Below are positions 41,910 through 50,879 of a DNA stretch of 64,000 bases, one piece after another. The stretch's first letter is position 1, and the number at the start of each line of letters is the position of its first letter. Position numbers and translations under genes: made by a program. Under the pieces are notes generated by a model that was not told where the DNA came from, made no database searches, and was given only the letters and a program-made list of their open reading frames with translations. Origin of the DNA: Deltaproteobacteria bacterium (GTDB lineage: Bacteria > Bdellovibrionota > FAC87 > UBA2466); NCBI GenBank assembly GCA_016196825.1, contig JACPWY010000007.1, positions 128,468-192,467 on the forward strand, given 5' to 3'.

Positions 41910-43631
41910 ATGACCGAGGCTTCCCGGCGATTATTTGGCGATCTCAAGCCCCATCGGCGTAAGCTCTTTGGCGTCATTCTTTTGGGTGTTGTGGTAGCCT
42001 CGGTCCAGCCGGCCAGCGCCAAACTCACGCAGCTCATCATCGATTCACTCAAGACCGAAGACTATCGCCGCACCTTTCAGGTACTGCCGTTTCTTCTCAT
42101 GATGCTCTTCGTGCTGGGAGGCCTGGCGAAGTATTTTTACAACACGATTCGACGGCAGGTCGTCGAACTTTTTCTTCTGGATTACCGACGCGAGGTTTTT
42201 CAAAAGTACCTGACCCTCCCAGTGAGCTTCATCGATCGTACGCGGACCGGTGAGATGTTGAGCAATATCCAAAATGACCTCGCGTTGATTAATCAAGGCG
42301 CCGACACAGTTTTTGGGATTCTCAAGGAGCCTCTCGCATTCATTGGCTTACTCGGAATGGCCTTCTATTTCGATTGGCGACTTGCCCTCTGTTCCTCGGT
42401 GGCTGCTCCACTGGTGGTGCTCCTTTTTTCCAAACCCGGGGCGGCGGTCAAACGCTACTCGTATAGAAACCTCGAACTTTTTGCCGACTTGGTCTCGCTC
42501 GGTCAAGAGGTGCTGGTCGGCGCTCGAGTGGTGAAAGTATTTGGTCTTGAGCGGGCGTTAGGGGAAAAATTTCGCGAGAACCAGAAGCGCTATCTTCACA
42601 CCGCATTGAAATCGATTCGGGTCCAGGAACTAGCGGCGCCGTCGGTGGAGCTGCTCGGGGCCTCCATCATGTCGATTATTTTATATTACGGAGGGTATCG
42701 AATCTCCTCGGGCCAGATGACGGCCGGCGATCTGATCGGTTTCATCCTTACCCTGGGTCTTTGCCAAATGCCCATCAAGAATCTCAACAACGCCTATCTC
42801 AAACTCAAGACTGCCGAAGCTGCAGCCGAGAGGATCTTCGCGTTGCTCGATCGCTCAGCGGAAAGGGACACAGGCTTTCGTCCCCTTCTTGCATTTGAGA
42901 ATCGGATCATTTTCGAAAATCTCAGCCTTTCGTACGGTGACAAGGCTGCCCTCAGGGATGTCTCATTTGAGGTGCGCCGCGGAGAATGCGTGGCCTTTGT
43001 AGGTCTCTCCGGGAGTGGAAAGAGCTCACTCGTGAATCTTCTCCCACGCTTTTACGATCCGACCGGCGGTCGGATCCTGCTTGATGGACATGACCTGCGC
43101 GACTACCAACTCGAAGATCTCCGATCTCAGATCGGTTTTGTATCGCAAGATATTTTCCTCTTTCATGATACGGTGAAGGAGAACATCCGCTACGGAAGTC
43201 CCGGAGCCAGTGATGCGGAGGTTGTGCGGGCCGCTGAACTCGCGCATTGCGGGGAATTCGTCGAGAGCCTGCCGATGGGGTACGGGACAATCTTAGGGGA
43301 GCGCGGTGTGTGCCTGAGCGGCGGGGAACGGCAACGCGTGGCGATCGCTCGCGCCATCCTCAAGAACGCGCCGATTTTGGTGCTCGATGAAGCCACCTCC
43401 AATCTGGATTCCCAATCTGAAAAGAGGGTGCAAGAGGCGCTCGAGGTATTGATGACGGGGCGAACCACTCTCATGGTGGCTCACCGGTTTAGCGTGGTTT
43501 CTCGCGCGGAACGCATCTACGTCCTGCGCGAGGGTCGGTTGCTCGAGACCGGCACACATCACGAGCTCCTTCGCCACAACGGACATTTCTCCCAGCTTTT
43601 TGGATCGGCGCTCGAAGGCGCCCACGCGTAG
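41910..43631 (+). CDS. MsbA-like ABC exporter (fused membrane and ATPase domains)
   Basis: 573 residues. The first ~310 form a six-helix ABC exporter membrane domain. The ATPase domain has Walker A GLSGSGKSS, Q-loop VSQDIFLFHD, signature LSGGERQRVAIARAIL, Walker B LVLDEATSNLD and switch-His VAHRFS. Organisation and length match MsbA-type lipid A/lipid-linked glycan flippases, which act as homodimers. Its place after a WecA-type transferase supports a lipid or glycan cargo. A peptide or drug exporter cannot be excluded. Confidence 0.85.
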   Translation: MTEASRRLFGDLKPHRRKLFGVILLGVVVASVQPASAKLTQLIIDSLKTEDYRRTFQVLPFLLMMLFVLGGLAKYFYNTIRRQVVELFLLDYRREVFQKYLTLPVSFIDRTRTGEMLSNIQNDLALINQGADTVFGILKEPLAFIGLLGMAFYFDWRLALCSSVAAPLVVLLFSKPGAAVKRYSYRNLELFADLVSLGQEVLVGARVVKVFGLERALGEKFRENQKRYLHTALKSIRVQELAAPSVELLGASIMSIILYYGGYRISSGQMTAGDLIGFILTLGLCQMPIKNLNNAYLKLKTAEAAAERIFALLDRSAERDTGFRPLLAFENRIIFENLSLSYGDKAALRDVSFEVRRGECVAFVGLSGSGKSSLVNLLPRFYDPTGGRILLDGHDLRDYQLEDLRSQIGFVSQDIFLFHDTVKENIRYGSPGASDAEVVRAAELAHCGEFVESLPMGYGTILGERGVCLSGGERQRVAIARAILKNAPILVLDEATSNLDSQSEKRVQEALEVLMTGRTTLMVAHRFSVVSRAERIYVLREGRLLETGTHHELLRHNGHFSQLFGSALEGAHA

Positions 43632-43681
43632 GTTCACGTTCACGTCTAAGTCGACGTCTGCGTTTATGGAGTTGGACTATT

Positions 43682-44014
43682 CTAGAAGTCTTCGCTGCCT
43701 GTGTTGGATTTGGGCGGGGGGCTCAGTTTGGGCACGCCATGAGGCGGTGCTTCTTCTGGCATTTCGTTGAAGCCGTAAATCTTTTTCACAAGCATCTCGT
43801 GGATCTCGGTTTCAAGATCCTCCTGAATCATTTTACGCGCATGACAGGGAATGAATCCTGCCGTCGCATCGAGGTAGGCCAGGTATTGAGTGGCCACCTC
43901 TTTCGTAAAGGCGTTCGAATCTTCATAAGTGCGGGTGAAGAGGAAATGCTCGAAGACTTGGTAGAGTGGGTCCACCCAGTCTCCGGCCTTTTCCTTCTTG
44001 TTTTCTGCTGGCAT
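43682..44014 (-). CDS. conserved-looking protein of unknown function
   Basis: 110 residues from ATG 44014 (MPAENKKEKAG); a reading from 44068 would add an atypical extension. The core (WVDPLYQVFEHFLFTRTYED, then FTKEVATQYLAYLD and IPCHARKMIQEDLETEIHEML) is helical, rich in aromatic residues and well composed for a cytoplasmic protein. The C-terminus is Pro-rich. No family recognised. Convergent with the exporter gene (50-base gap) and divergent from the 44352 lipoprotein. Confidence 0.65.
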   Translation of the reverse strand: MPAENKKEKAGDWVDPLYQVFEHFLFTRTYEDSNAFTKEVATQYLAYLDATAGFIPCHARKMIQEDLETEIHEMLVKKIYGFNEMPEEAPPHGVPKLSPPPKSNTGSEDF

Positions 44015-44351
44015 AGGTTTCGCCCCAAAACATCTGGCTACTCCCCATTCCTTGGGCCCTGTGATCAAGCGCTCCTACCTGACCGCTTACACAAGAATAA
44101 ACGGCACAGCCTGAGAAACTCTTTAGACGGCATTCGTGGAAAGTGTCGCACAATTGGACGTAGTAACGCTTTGAATTCATAGCATTATCGTGGGCCCCCG
44201 CGCCCAGAAGGGATCGCGTAAGACGCGCCGTGCCTAAGCCCTCGGGAGCTAAGTCTCTGTAATCATTGGGGCTGTGTTGGCCGACCGATTGCACACTTTA
44301 GACTTACAGAATACGGGCGCGCATAGCGCGCCACATCAGAGTGTATACAAC
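44015..44351. other. 337-base divergent intergenic region without a supported gene
   Basis: It must carry the promoters of the 44014 (minus) and 44352 (plus) genes. A perfect 7-bp GC hairpin (44316-44332, GGCGCGC-ATA-GCGCGCC) lies ~20 bases before ATG 44352 and may affect translation of that lipoprotein. No coding or RNA gene could be supported. Confidence 0.5.
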
Positions 44352-44864
44352 ATGCGTTTTCACCGGCTGATACAACTCATCCTCGCAGTAGCTCTTCTGG
44401 CAGCCTGCCAGGGCCGCCGGTGCCAAGCACCGCCAGAGCAGCCCTTCCAGACCTTCGTAGGCACCCAATGGCGCCTTGTCTCGACGACCGACCCTGGCCC
44501 AAACTTCTCCAATCTGAGCTCGACCAATTTCATGATCTTCACCTTCAACCGGGATTTCACCGGTGACATCAAGCGCGTGGAGAACAACGCTCTCAGCAAC
44601 GTGCCGGTGGCGAACATTCTGTATAACGTCGACCCTTCGGACCAGCGCATAAGGATGCAGATTACACAGAACACAGCCCAGGTTCCAGCCGATGGCTCCT
44701 CTACTCCGCCTCAAACGACAAGCTCCACAGCCGCCGCCAAGACCCTCGATTTTCGCTACTCCCTCAACAACGAATTCGAGCTCACGGCCACCAATTCTGG
44801 CTTCCAATACCGGTTCGTACCCTTCACGGGCGTCATCAATCCCGACCAACAATGCACATTCTAA
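44352..44864 (+). CDS. lipoprotein of unknown function
   Basis: 170 residues from ATG 44352, with a clear type II signal peptide ending in lipobox LLAAC (MRFHRLIQLILAVALLAAC). The mature protein begins with a Cys/Gln-rich linker. A ~130-residue lipocalin- or META-like beta-rich domain follows (TQWRLVSTTDPG, FTFNRDFTGDIKRV, LDFRYSLNNEFELTAT), ending in a cysteine (DQQCTF) that could be disulphide-bound to the early Cys. Function unknown. Palindrome E6 begins on the first base after its stop codon. Confidence 0.75.
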   Translation: MRFHRLIQLILAVALLAACQGRRCQAPPEQPFQTFVGTQWRLVSTTDPGPNFSNLSSTNFMIFTFNRDFTGDIKRVENNALSNVPVANILYNVDPSDQRIRMQITQNTAQVPADGSSTPPQTTSSTAAAKTLDFRYSLNNEFELTATNSGFQYRFVPFTGVINPDQQCTF

Positions 44865-45025
44865 GGCCCTCCTGACGGGTCTCCTTCACAAGATTTGGAG
44901 AGTAGGTTTCGTGGGCCTGTGGGGGTGGGATTTTGTCGAAATCCGGTAACGCCAAAAGTCCCACCCCCACAGGCCCACGAAACGTCCCCGCCTATTCCTG
45001 GGAAACGAGACCCATCAGGAGGGCC
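44865..45025. repeat. nested palindrome E6, with the conserved 17-nt loop
   Basis: Outer arms 44865-44883 and 45007-45025 pair over 19 bases with one G-T mismatch. Perfect inner arms 44906-44930 and 44959-44983 span 25 bases. A TTTTG/CAAAA stem closes the apical loop TCGAAATCCGGTAACGC (44936-44952). The same 17 bases occur inverted in E7 on different arms. The element starts immediately after a TAA stop. Confidence 0.9.
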
Positions 45026-45230
45026 CGAGAGTGGGTATGGTGGCCGGGATTGATGACGCCCGGTAATTGGGGAAAGTGGGGGGCAACGGCAGTCGATTGT
45101 GGGCCCAACTGGCGTTGGGTCGAGGGTCCAACTTCCCTCGGGTTCCGGGGCGATTTTGGTTCGCGGGACATAACTTCGTTTCTTGCGCATAAGTGCTCTT
45201 ACCGGGATGGAAATGGCGACGTCTTGCTCA

Positions 45231-45373
45231 GGGGGCAGCCCTGGGGGCGGCTTTGGGGCATGATCTCAGTGGGGGGTTTTGGGCGGGACTTTCGGCGTTA
45301 CCGGATTTCGACGAAAGTCCCGCCCAAATCCCCCGCCGAATCGAGCACAAAACCCTCCCCGAGGGTTGCCCCC
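45231..45373. repeat. nested palindrome E7, inverted relative to E6
   Basis: Inner arms 45273-45294 and 45312-45333 pair over 22 bases with one G-T mismatch, enclosing the 17-base loop at 45295-45311, the exact reverse complement of the E6 loop. G-rich outer segments (45231-45270 with 45334-45373) add imperfect pairing. The ~205 bases between E6 and E7 hold smaller hairpins but no supported gene. The element ends ~40 bases before the 45413 gene. Confidence 0.85.
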
Positions 45374-45412
45374 CGGGCTAGAATTTGTTACTCCCTCCTT
45401 CAAGGAGATCGT

Positions 45413-45844
45413 ATGTCGCAAGAATTCAAATTTGACTTCGCAAACCTCACAAAATCGCCCTGGGTGACCGAGCTGAACAGGCACCTCGTTGAGTACGAAA
45501 AGAAGGCCAAGCAGCTCGCCCGCGAGCTCGATCTCCGCAGCCGCGGAGCGCGTGAGAAGAGCCTGAAGGGCCTCGAGCAGCTCACGGGTCAGCTCAACAA
45601 GACCCGCCAGGATCTCGAGAAGCGCGCGACGGCGCTCCTTCAGAAGGAGTCGAAGCGGCTCAACCTGAAGCTTAACGAGTTTTTGGAGTATGTTCAGTCG
45701 ATCGCAAAAGCGGAAAAGCCGGCCCGTAAGGCCAAGGGCAAACAAAAGGCGAAGAGCTCCGCGAAGCGCGCACGGAAGGCCTCCGCTCCCAGGCGAGACC
45801 AGGCGCCGGTGCAGGCCGAGCTGAACACTCAGCCGACCGCCTAG
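45413..45844 (+). CDS. coiled-coil protein with a histone-H1-like basic tail
   Basis: 143 residues from ATG 45413 with AAGGAG seven bases upstream. Residues ~20-105 form a long charged coiled coil (LVEYEKKAKQLARELDLRSR, LEQLTGQLNKTRQDLEKR). Residues ~108-130 are Lys/Ala/Arg-rich (ARKAKGKQKAKSSAKRARK), as in bacterial histone-H1-like DNA-binding tails. A nucleoid or RNA-binding role is plausible but inferred from composition only. It precedes ribF on the same strand. Confidence 0.72.
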   Translation: MSQEFKFDFANLTKSPWVTELNRHLVEYEKKAKQLARELDLRSRGAREKSLKGLEQLTGQLNKTRQDLEKRATALLQKESKRLNLKLNEFLEYVQSIAKAEKPARKAKGKQKAKSSAKRARKASAPRRDQAPVQAELNTQPTA

Positions 45845-45921
45845 TTTTCCGGGCCCGCCCTGGATTAATGATCAATCGTTTATCCTCGAGCGGGCTATTT
45901 GAGATCCCTGCTGAGGGATTG

Positions 45922-46845
45922 ATGAGAGTCTTCCATGATATTTCTGAGGTCCGTCTTTCCGAGGCCTACTCCTGCGTCGCCATAGGAAATTTTGACGGCG
46001 TTCACCTGGGTCACCAGGCTTTAGTTCTCAGAGCGATTCGAGCGTCGCGCGAGGTAGGCTACGCACCCTTTGTGATGACCTTCTCTCCGCACCCAGCGGA
46101 AATTTTGCGCCCGGGCACGGTCACTCGGTGTCTCACCACCATCAGTGAGAAGCTCCTGCGCCTCGAGCGCTTGGGCCTGGAGAATGTGTTGGTGCAGCGA
46201 TTCTCCTTTGAGCTCTCTCAGCTCTCGGCGTCCGAGTTTTTTTCTCGCTATCTCGTGGGACTCAAGGCTCGCCGAATCCATGTGGGCAATGATTTTCGAT
46301 TTGGCCACGATCGCCAGGGTGACACGGAGGTGCTCCGGACGTTGGGGCAAAAGAATGGCGTAACTGTTGAGATTCAGTCCGAGGTGACCCTGCACGGAGA
46401 AAGGATTTCCAGCACCCAGATTCGTGATCACATCAAGCAAGGGCGCATCCCAGAGGCCAACACTTTGTTAGGGTATCCCTTCTTCGTGAGCGGCCTTGTT
46501 GTGAAGGGAGATCAGCGGGGGCGACAGCTCGGTTTTCCCACGGCCAATCTGGCGGTGGCTGAGCCGAAACTTCTTCCACCGCACGGGGTCTACGCGGGGC
46601 GCGTTCATTGGAAGGGGCGTGTGCTTCCTTCGGTGCTCAATATCGGCGTGCGACCCACCTTTGGAGGTTCACCCAAGCCCATCGTCGAGGTCCATCTCCT
46701 TCGGTTCCAAGAGGAGCTCTATGGGGAATCTTTGAGGCTCGAGCTCGTGAAGCAGCTGCGTCCGGAGAGGAAATTTGCCTCCAAGGATGAGCTCGTGAAC
46801 CAAATCCGGCAGGATGTCCAGATAGCTTCGGAGATGGTACCCTAG
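45922..46845 (+). CDS. ribF: bifunctional riboflavin kinase / FAD synthetase
   Basis: RibF phosphorylates riboflavin to FMN and adenylates FMN to FAD. The N-terminal nucleotidyltransferase has GNFDGVHLGHQ, TFSPHP, VGNDFRFGHDRQGD and ISSTQIRDHI. The C-terminal kinase has VVKGDQRGRQLGFPTANL and HGVYAGRV. Start chosen at ATG 45922 (GAGGG five bases ahead), giving ~307 residues; ATG 45868 would add 18. glmU follows six bases after the stop. Confidence 0.93.
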   Translation: MRVFHDISEVRLSEAYSCVAIGNFDGVHLGHQALVLRAIRASREVGYAPFVMTFSPHPAEILRPGTVTRCLTTISEKLLRLERLGLENVLVQRFSFELSQLSASEFFSRYLVGLKARRIHVGNDFRFGHDRQGDTEVLRTLGQKNGVTVEIQSEVTLHGERISSTQIRDHIKQGRIPEANTLLGYPFFVSGLVVKGDQRGRQLGFPTANLAVAEPKLLPPHGVYAGRVHWKGRVLPSVLNIGVRPTFGGSPKPIVEVHLLRFQEELYGESLRLELVKQLRPERKFASKDELVNQIRQDVQIASEMVP

Positions 46846-46851
46846 TTTTCC

Positions 46852-48234
46852 GTGGTTCTTTCAATCGACATACTGATTATGGCAGCCGGGCAGGGGAAGC
46901 GGATGCGGTCCCAGCTGCCTAAGGTGCTTCACCCGGTTGTGTTTCGGCCGATGCTTCATTACGTGGTGGAGCGTGCGCTGGAGCTACCGCATGGTCTCAT
47001 TGGCGTGGTTGTCGGGCACGGGGCCGATGAGGTGCGCGCGGCCTGCACCGAATACCCAATGTTGCAATTCATTCACCAAGCTGAACAGCTCGGAACGGGT
47101 CACGCCATTTTGCAGGCTCAATCCCTTCTCGGTGGACGCCGGGGCCAGGTCTTGGTTTTGAGCGGAGACGTGATTCTTCTGAAAGCCGAAACCCTTCGGC
47201 AGTTGGTGGAGACGAAGGGTGAATCGACAGCCGCTGTTGTGGTGACGACCCGACTCTCGGAACCAAAAGGGTATGGTCGAATTATCCGAGGTGCGGGCAA
47301 TCACGTCGTTGCGATTCGTGAAGAGCTCGATTGCAATGATGCCGAGAGAAAAATCAACGAGATCAATTCCGGCGTCTATCTTTTCGACACGGAGAAGCTG
47401 TATGCTGCGCTCGATCGGGTGACCTCGGCCAATGCGCAAAAGGAATACTATCTCACTGATGTAGTGCGAGAAATGCACAAGGCCGGTGATCGGGTGGAAG
47501 CGCTGGAAGTGAAAGATTCGAGCGAGGTTTTGGGAATTAACGATCAGCTCGGCCTGCACGCGGTGGAGAAGGTGATCCAGAGGCGAATCAACGACGCCTG
47601 GATGGCGGCGGGCGTTTCGTTCGAAGATCCCGAATCGACCTGGATCGATGACCGAACTCAGTTTTCATCCGAGGTCAGAGTCGAGGGGAACTGTCGTTTT
47701 ATTGATGCGAAGATCGCCTCACGTGTGAACATCGAGTCGGGTTGCCGAATTGTTCGCTCGTCGGTGGGCCACGGGTCGTCGATCAAACAGGGGAGTTATT
47801 TGACCGACAGCTCGGTGGGGAGTGAAACGAGCGTTGGGCCCTATGCCCACCTCCGGCCGAAGAGCCACCTGGGTAGCCATGTTAAGATTGGGAACTTTGT
47901 CGAGATCAAGAATGCGACCTTTGCCGATCATGCGAAGGCTTCGCATCTGAGCTACATCGGTGACGCGACGATCGGTCCGAACGCCAATCTTGGGTGTGGA
48001 TTCATCACCTGCAACTATGATGGCGGGCTCCAAAAGCATCACACAACCATCGGTGAAAACGTCTTTGTGGGGAGTGACTCGCAAATGGTCGCGCCTGTTG
48101 AGGTGGGTGCTGGGAGCTATGTGGCATCGGGGAGCACGGTGACGGAAGATGTGCCGCCCGATTCCTTGGTGATTTCTCGTGGGCGGCAGGTCACAAAGCC
48201 GGGTTACGCTTCGAAGTACCGAAGGGGGAAATAG
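46852..48234 (+). CDS. glmU: bifunctional UDP-GlcNAc pyrophosphorylase / GlcN-1-P acetyltransferase
   Basis: 460 residues from GTG 46852. Uridylyltransferase domain: IMAAGQGKRMRSQLPKVLHP, then EQLGTGHAI. Left-handed beta-helix acetyltransferase domain: hexapeptide repeats, YAHLRPKSHLG, GNFVEIKNA, SHLSYIGDA, CNYDGGLQKH. It makes UDP-N-acetylglucosamine for peptidoglycan, LPS and other glycans. glmS begins two bases after its stop, so the two steps are co-expressed. Confidence 0.96.
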   Translation: MVLSIDILIMAAGQGKRMRSQLPKVLHPVVFRPMLHYVVERALELPHGLIGVVVGHGADEVRAACTEYPMLQFIHQAEQLGTGHAILQAQSLLGGRRGQVLVLSGDVILLKAETLRQLVETKGESTAAVVVTTRLSEPKGYGRIIRGAGNHVVAIREELDCNDAERKINEINSGVYLFDTEKLYAALDRVTSANAQKEYYLTDVVREMHKAGDRVEALEVKDSSEVLGINDQLGLHAVEKVIQRRINDAWMAAGVSFEDPESTWIDDRTQFSSEVRVEGNCRFIDAKIASRVNIESGCRIVRSSVGHGSSIKQGSYLTDSSVGSETSVGPYAHLRPKSHLGSHVKIGNFVEIKNATFADHAKASHLSYIGDATIGPNANLGCGFITCNYDGGLQKHHTTIGENVFVGSDSQMVAPVEVGAGSYVASGSTVTEDVPPDSLVISRGRQVTKPGYASKYRRGK

Positions 48235-48235
48235 C

Positions 48236-50101
48236 ATGTGTGGGATCATTGGCTATGTCGGGTCACAAAACCCCAAAGACATTCTTCTGGATGGCCTCAA
48301 GCGTCTTGAGTACCGCGGCTATGATTCGGCCGGTGTGGCGGTGTTCGAGAACGGAAAGAGTCAGGTCTATCGCTGTGAAGGGCGCCTGGAAAATCTCGAG
48401 CGCCGCTTGAAGGAGGTTCAGTTCGCGGGGCACATTGGCATTGGCCACACGCGCTGGGCCACCCACGGAGCGCCCAACGAGACCAACGCCCACCCCCACA
48501 AGATTGGCGCAATCACTCTCGTGCACAACGGGATCATCGAGAATTACATCGATCACAAGGAAAAACTTCTTAAGATGGGGCGGAGTATTGCCAGCGATAC
48601 GGATTCGGAGATTGTCGCCCATCTCTTCGATATCGAGGTCACCCGAGGGCTTACTTTGCTTCAGGCCATGAACACGGTCTTGCCGACGTTACGGGGATCC
48701 TACGCTTTTGTCGTGATGAGCGAAAAGGAGCCTGAGCTCTTGATTGGTGTTCGCAACGGGGCTCCGCTCCTTCTGGGTGTGGGCGAGGGGGAAAACTATG
48801 TTGCGTCCGATGCTCAGGCGGTGCTCCACCGCACTCGTCAGATCGTTTATCTTGAGGATCACCAGTTTGCGGCGCTGACTCGCGAAAAGATCTCCGTCTT
48901 CAACGACCGCGGGGAACCGCTCAATCACACGGTCAAGCGCATTGATTGGTCTCCCGAACAGGCGGAGAAACTGGGCTATCGTCACTACATGCTTAAGGAA
49001 ATCCACGAGCAGGCCAATGCGATCACCAATACCATCGACGGAAATATCGATCATAAGCGGGGAGTGATTGCCTGTTCCGAATTGGCATTCACTCGGGACG
49101 TCTTGGCGAGCTTCAAGAGAATCGCCATCACGGCTTGTGGAACGGCCCGGCACGCTGGTCTCATTGGAAAATCCTACTTCGAGCGGTTTGCGAGAATTCC
49201 CGTGGAGGTCGATTACGCCTCGGAATTTCGCTATCGCAACCCCGTCATCGATTCATCCACCCTACTGATTACGATTTCGCAGTCGGGAGAAACGGCCGAT
49301 ACGTTGGCCGCTTTGCGGGAGGCCAAGGGCCTGGGGTCCAAGACCCTTTCCATCTGCAACGTGCGCGACAGCACGCTGGCGCGGGAATCGGATGTTGTTC
49401 TTTACACTAACGCGGGGCCTGAGATCGGGGTGGCGTCGACCAAGGCCTTCACGACCCAGCTTGTTGTTCTGTACATGTTGAGCGTGGAGGTGGGGTTAGC
49501 CAGAAAGACATTGACCGAGGCAGAGGCGAAGGAGCTGACGAGCGACCTTGTCCGGTTGCCGATGCTTGTGGAGAGTGTCCTTCAGAAGGAGGACGAGCTC
49601 GAAAAGATTGCCATCGAGTACCAGGCCGATCCCTCCTTCTTTTTTATTGGAAGAGGGTGTCTCTATCCGGTGGCCCTGGAAGGGGCGCTTAAGCTCAAAG
49701 AGATCAGCTATATCCATGCGGAAGGCTATGCCGCCGGTGAGCTCAAGCACGGGCCGATTGCGCTGATCGATCGATCCACCGTCACGATTGCCCTGGCTTC
49801 GGTCGACACCCCCTATTCTCACCTGGGAACGGCCTACACCACGGTTCTACATGAAAAGGTGGTGAGCAACATTCAAGAGGTGCGGGCGCGCGGTGGGCGG
49901 GTGATTTCCCTGGTCACCGAGGGGAATAGTCACTTTGATCCCATCTCTCAGCACGTCGTGCGAATGCCGCGGGCAACCTGGGCTATGAGCCCCATTCTTT
50001 ATACAATTCCATTACAGCTCTTCGCCTATTATGTGGCGTTGCAGCGGGGCACCGATGTCGATAAGCCCCGCAATTTGGCGAAGAGTGTCACGGTGGAGTA
50101 A
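48236..50101 (+). CDS. glmS: glutamine-fructose-6-phosphate aminotransferase (isomerizing)
   Basis: 621 residues starting MCGIIGYVG, with Cys2 as the glutaminase nucleophile; the open frame upstream lies inside glmU. HTRWATHGAPNETNAHPH is the glutaminase signature, and two SIS domains follow (TACGTARHAG, ISQSGETADT, EGYAAGELKHGPIALID, KSVTVE end). It makes glucosamine-6-phosphate, feeding GlmU. No glmS ribozyme is apparent, since the leader is only two bases. Confidence 0.97.
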   Translation: MCGIIGYVGSQNPKDILLDGLKRLEYRGYDSAGVAVFENGKSQVYRCEGRLENLERRLKEVQFAGHIGIGHTRWATHGAPNETNAHPHKIGAITLVHNGIIENYIDHKEKLLKMGRSIASDTDSEIVAHLFDIEVTRGLTLLQAMNTVLPTLRGSYAFVVMSEKEPELLIGVRNGAPLLLGVGEGENYVASDAQAVLHRTRQIVYLEDHQFAALTREKISVFNDRGEPLNHTVKRIDWSPEQAEKLGYRHYMLKEIHEQANAITNTIDGNIDHKRGVIACSELAFTRDVLASFKRIAITACGTARHAGLIGKSYFERFARIPVEVDYASEFRYRNPVIDSSTLLITISQSGETADTLAALREAKGLGSKTLSICNVRDSTLARESDVVLYTNAGPEIGVASTKAFTTQLVVLYMLSVEVGLARKTLTEAEAKELTSDLVRLPMLVESVLQKEDELEKIAIEYQADPSFFFIGRGCLYPVALEGALKLKEISYIHAEGYAAGELKHGPIALIDRSTVTIALASVDTPYSHLGTAYTTVLHEKVVSNIQEVRARGGRVISLVTEGNSHFDPISQHVVRMPRATWAMSPILYTIPLQLFAYYVALQRGTDVDKPRNLAKSVTVE

Positions 50102-50215
50102 AGGTTTTGGCCCTGCATGCCGAAAAGATAATTGTGAGGAAAGCCATATAGGTTTCAAAATTTTCCTCCATCTTGCTGCGGTAAAGTCGAAATCGAGAAA
50201 TATTGGGAGGGGCTC

Positions 50216-50815
50216 ATGAAATTCATTCCTAAGAACAAACAAGGTTTCACTCTGGTGGAGCTTCTGATCGTGGTCGCGATCATCGGTATCTTGTCGACAG
50301 TGGGTATCCCCACCTTCAAGAAGATGGTTCAGAAATCCAAGAAGTCGGAAGCTAAGGTAGCGCTGGGTGGTCTCTACACCGCCGAAGCGGCCTTCTTCTC
50401 CGAGTACGGCGCGTATGGGAATTATCTCGATAAGATCGGATTTGAAATGTCAGGCGGTGGCGGCACTGTTTATTCGATGGGATTCACCACGAGTGCCTGC
50501 GCCGATACGGCGGCGATGCCACTTCTGGCCGATGCGGCGGGTGCTACCTTGTTACTGACTTACCCAAGTTATTATCCAGGCGGAGCCGATCCAGCGACTG
50601 TTGGATTTTCCTTCATGAAAACGACCGGTGGCAAAGTGCCAACGGCTTGCGAACCAGCTGTGGTCACCGCAGCGGGGACGTCCTTTCTCGCCACCGCGAC
50701 AGGCGCGATTGATCCCAGTGCCAGCTTGGCTGCCATCACTGGCGCCACCGGCATGGACACGTGGACAATCGACGAGGCTCGTGCGTTGAGCAACAAAAAC
50801 GACGGCGTCCACTAA
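50216..50815 (+). CDS. pilA: type IV major pilin-like protein
   Basis: 199 residues with a short positively charged leader cut after Gly10 (KNKQG|FTLVELLIVVAIIG); Glu5 of the mature protein is Glu15. After the conserved alpha1 helix come QKSKKSEAKVALGGLYTAEAAFFSEYGAY and a Gly/Ala-rich globular domain with a likely disulphide. This is a pilin for twitching, adhesion or prey contact. GGGAGGGG lies upstream of the ATG. Convergent with a PilR-type regulator, which typically drives pilin expression with sigma54, though I could not find a convincing -24/-12 site. Confidence 0.92.
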   Translation: MKFIPKNKQGFTLVELLIVVAIIGILSTVGIPTFKKMVQKSKKSEAKVALGGLYTAEAAFFSEYGAYGNYLDKIGFEMSGGGGTVYSMGFTTSACADTAAMPLLADAAGATLLLTYPSYYPGGADPATVGFSFMKTTGGKVPTACEPAVVTAAGTSFLATATGAIDPSASLAAITGATGMDTWTIDEARALSNKNDGVH

Positions 50816-50836
50816 GAGGTCGGGTCAGAGCTTCTC

Positions 50837-50875
50837 ACGGGGTGCTCCGGTTTGCCGGGCGCCCCGTATTTTTTT
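50837..50875 (+). terminator. intrinsic terminator of pilA
   Basis: A GC-rich stem (50837-50850 with 50855-50867; one G-T pair and one bulged or mismatched base) with a 4-base loop is followed by ATTTTTTTG. It lies 21 bases after the pilA stop. The minus-strand side lacks a T-run, so it acts mainly on pilA. Confidence 0.85.
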
Positions 50876-50879
50876 GAAT

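Noticed and set aside
44070-44200. Minus-strand stretch with GGTCAGGT and AAGGA resembling the signal recognition particle RNA tip
   Set aside because: The conserved SRP tetraloop region is not present in order and no flanking helix pairs, so the resemblance is superficial.
16492-45373. Palindromes as insertion-sequence remnants or integron sites
   Set aside because: No transposase or integrase gene, no attC core sites and no consistent target duplications were seen; the self-complementary, locus-specific arms do not fit standard terminal inverted repeats.
48179-48235. GlmS N-terminal extension and a glmS ribozyme
   Set aside because: The catalytic Cys must follow the initiator Met, fixing the start at 48236, and only two bases separate it from glmU.
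50102-50215. Possible sigma54 -24/-12 promoter of pilA
   Set aside because: Candidate GG and GC dinucleotides are spaced eight bases apart instead of ten, and no other good site is present.
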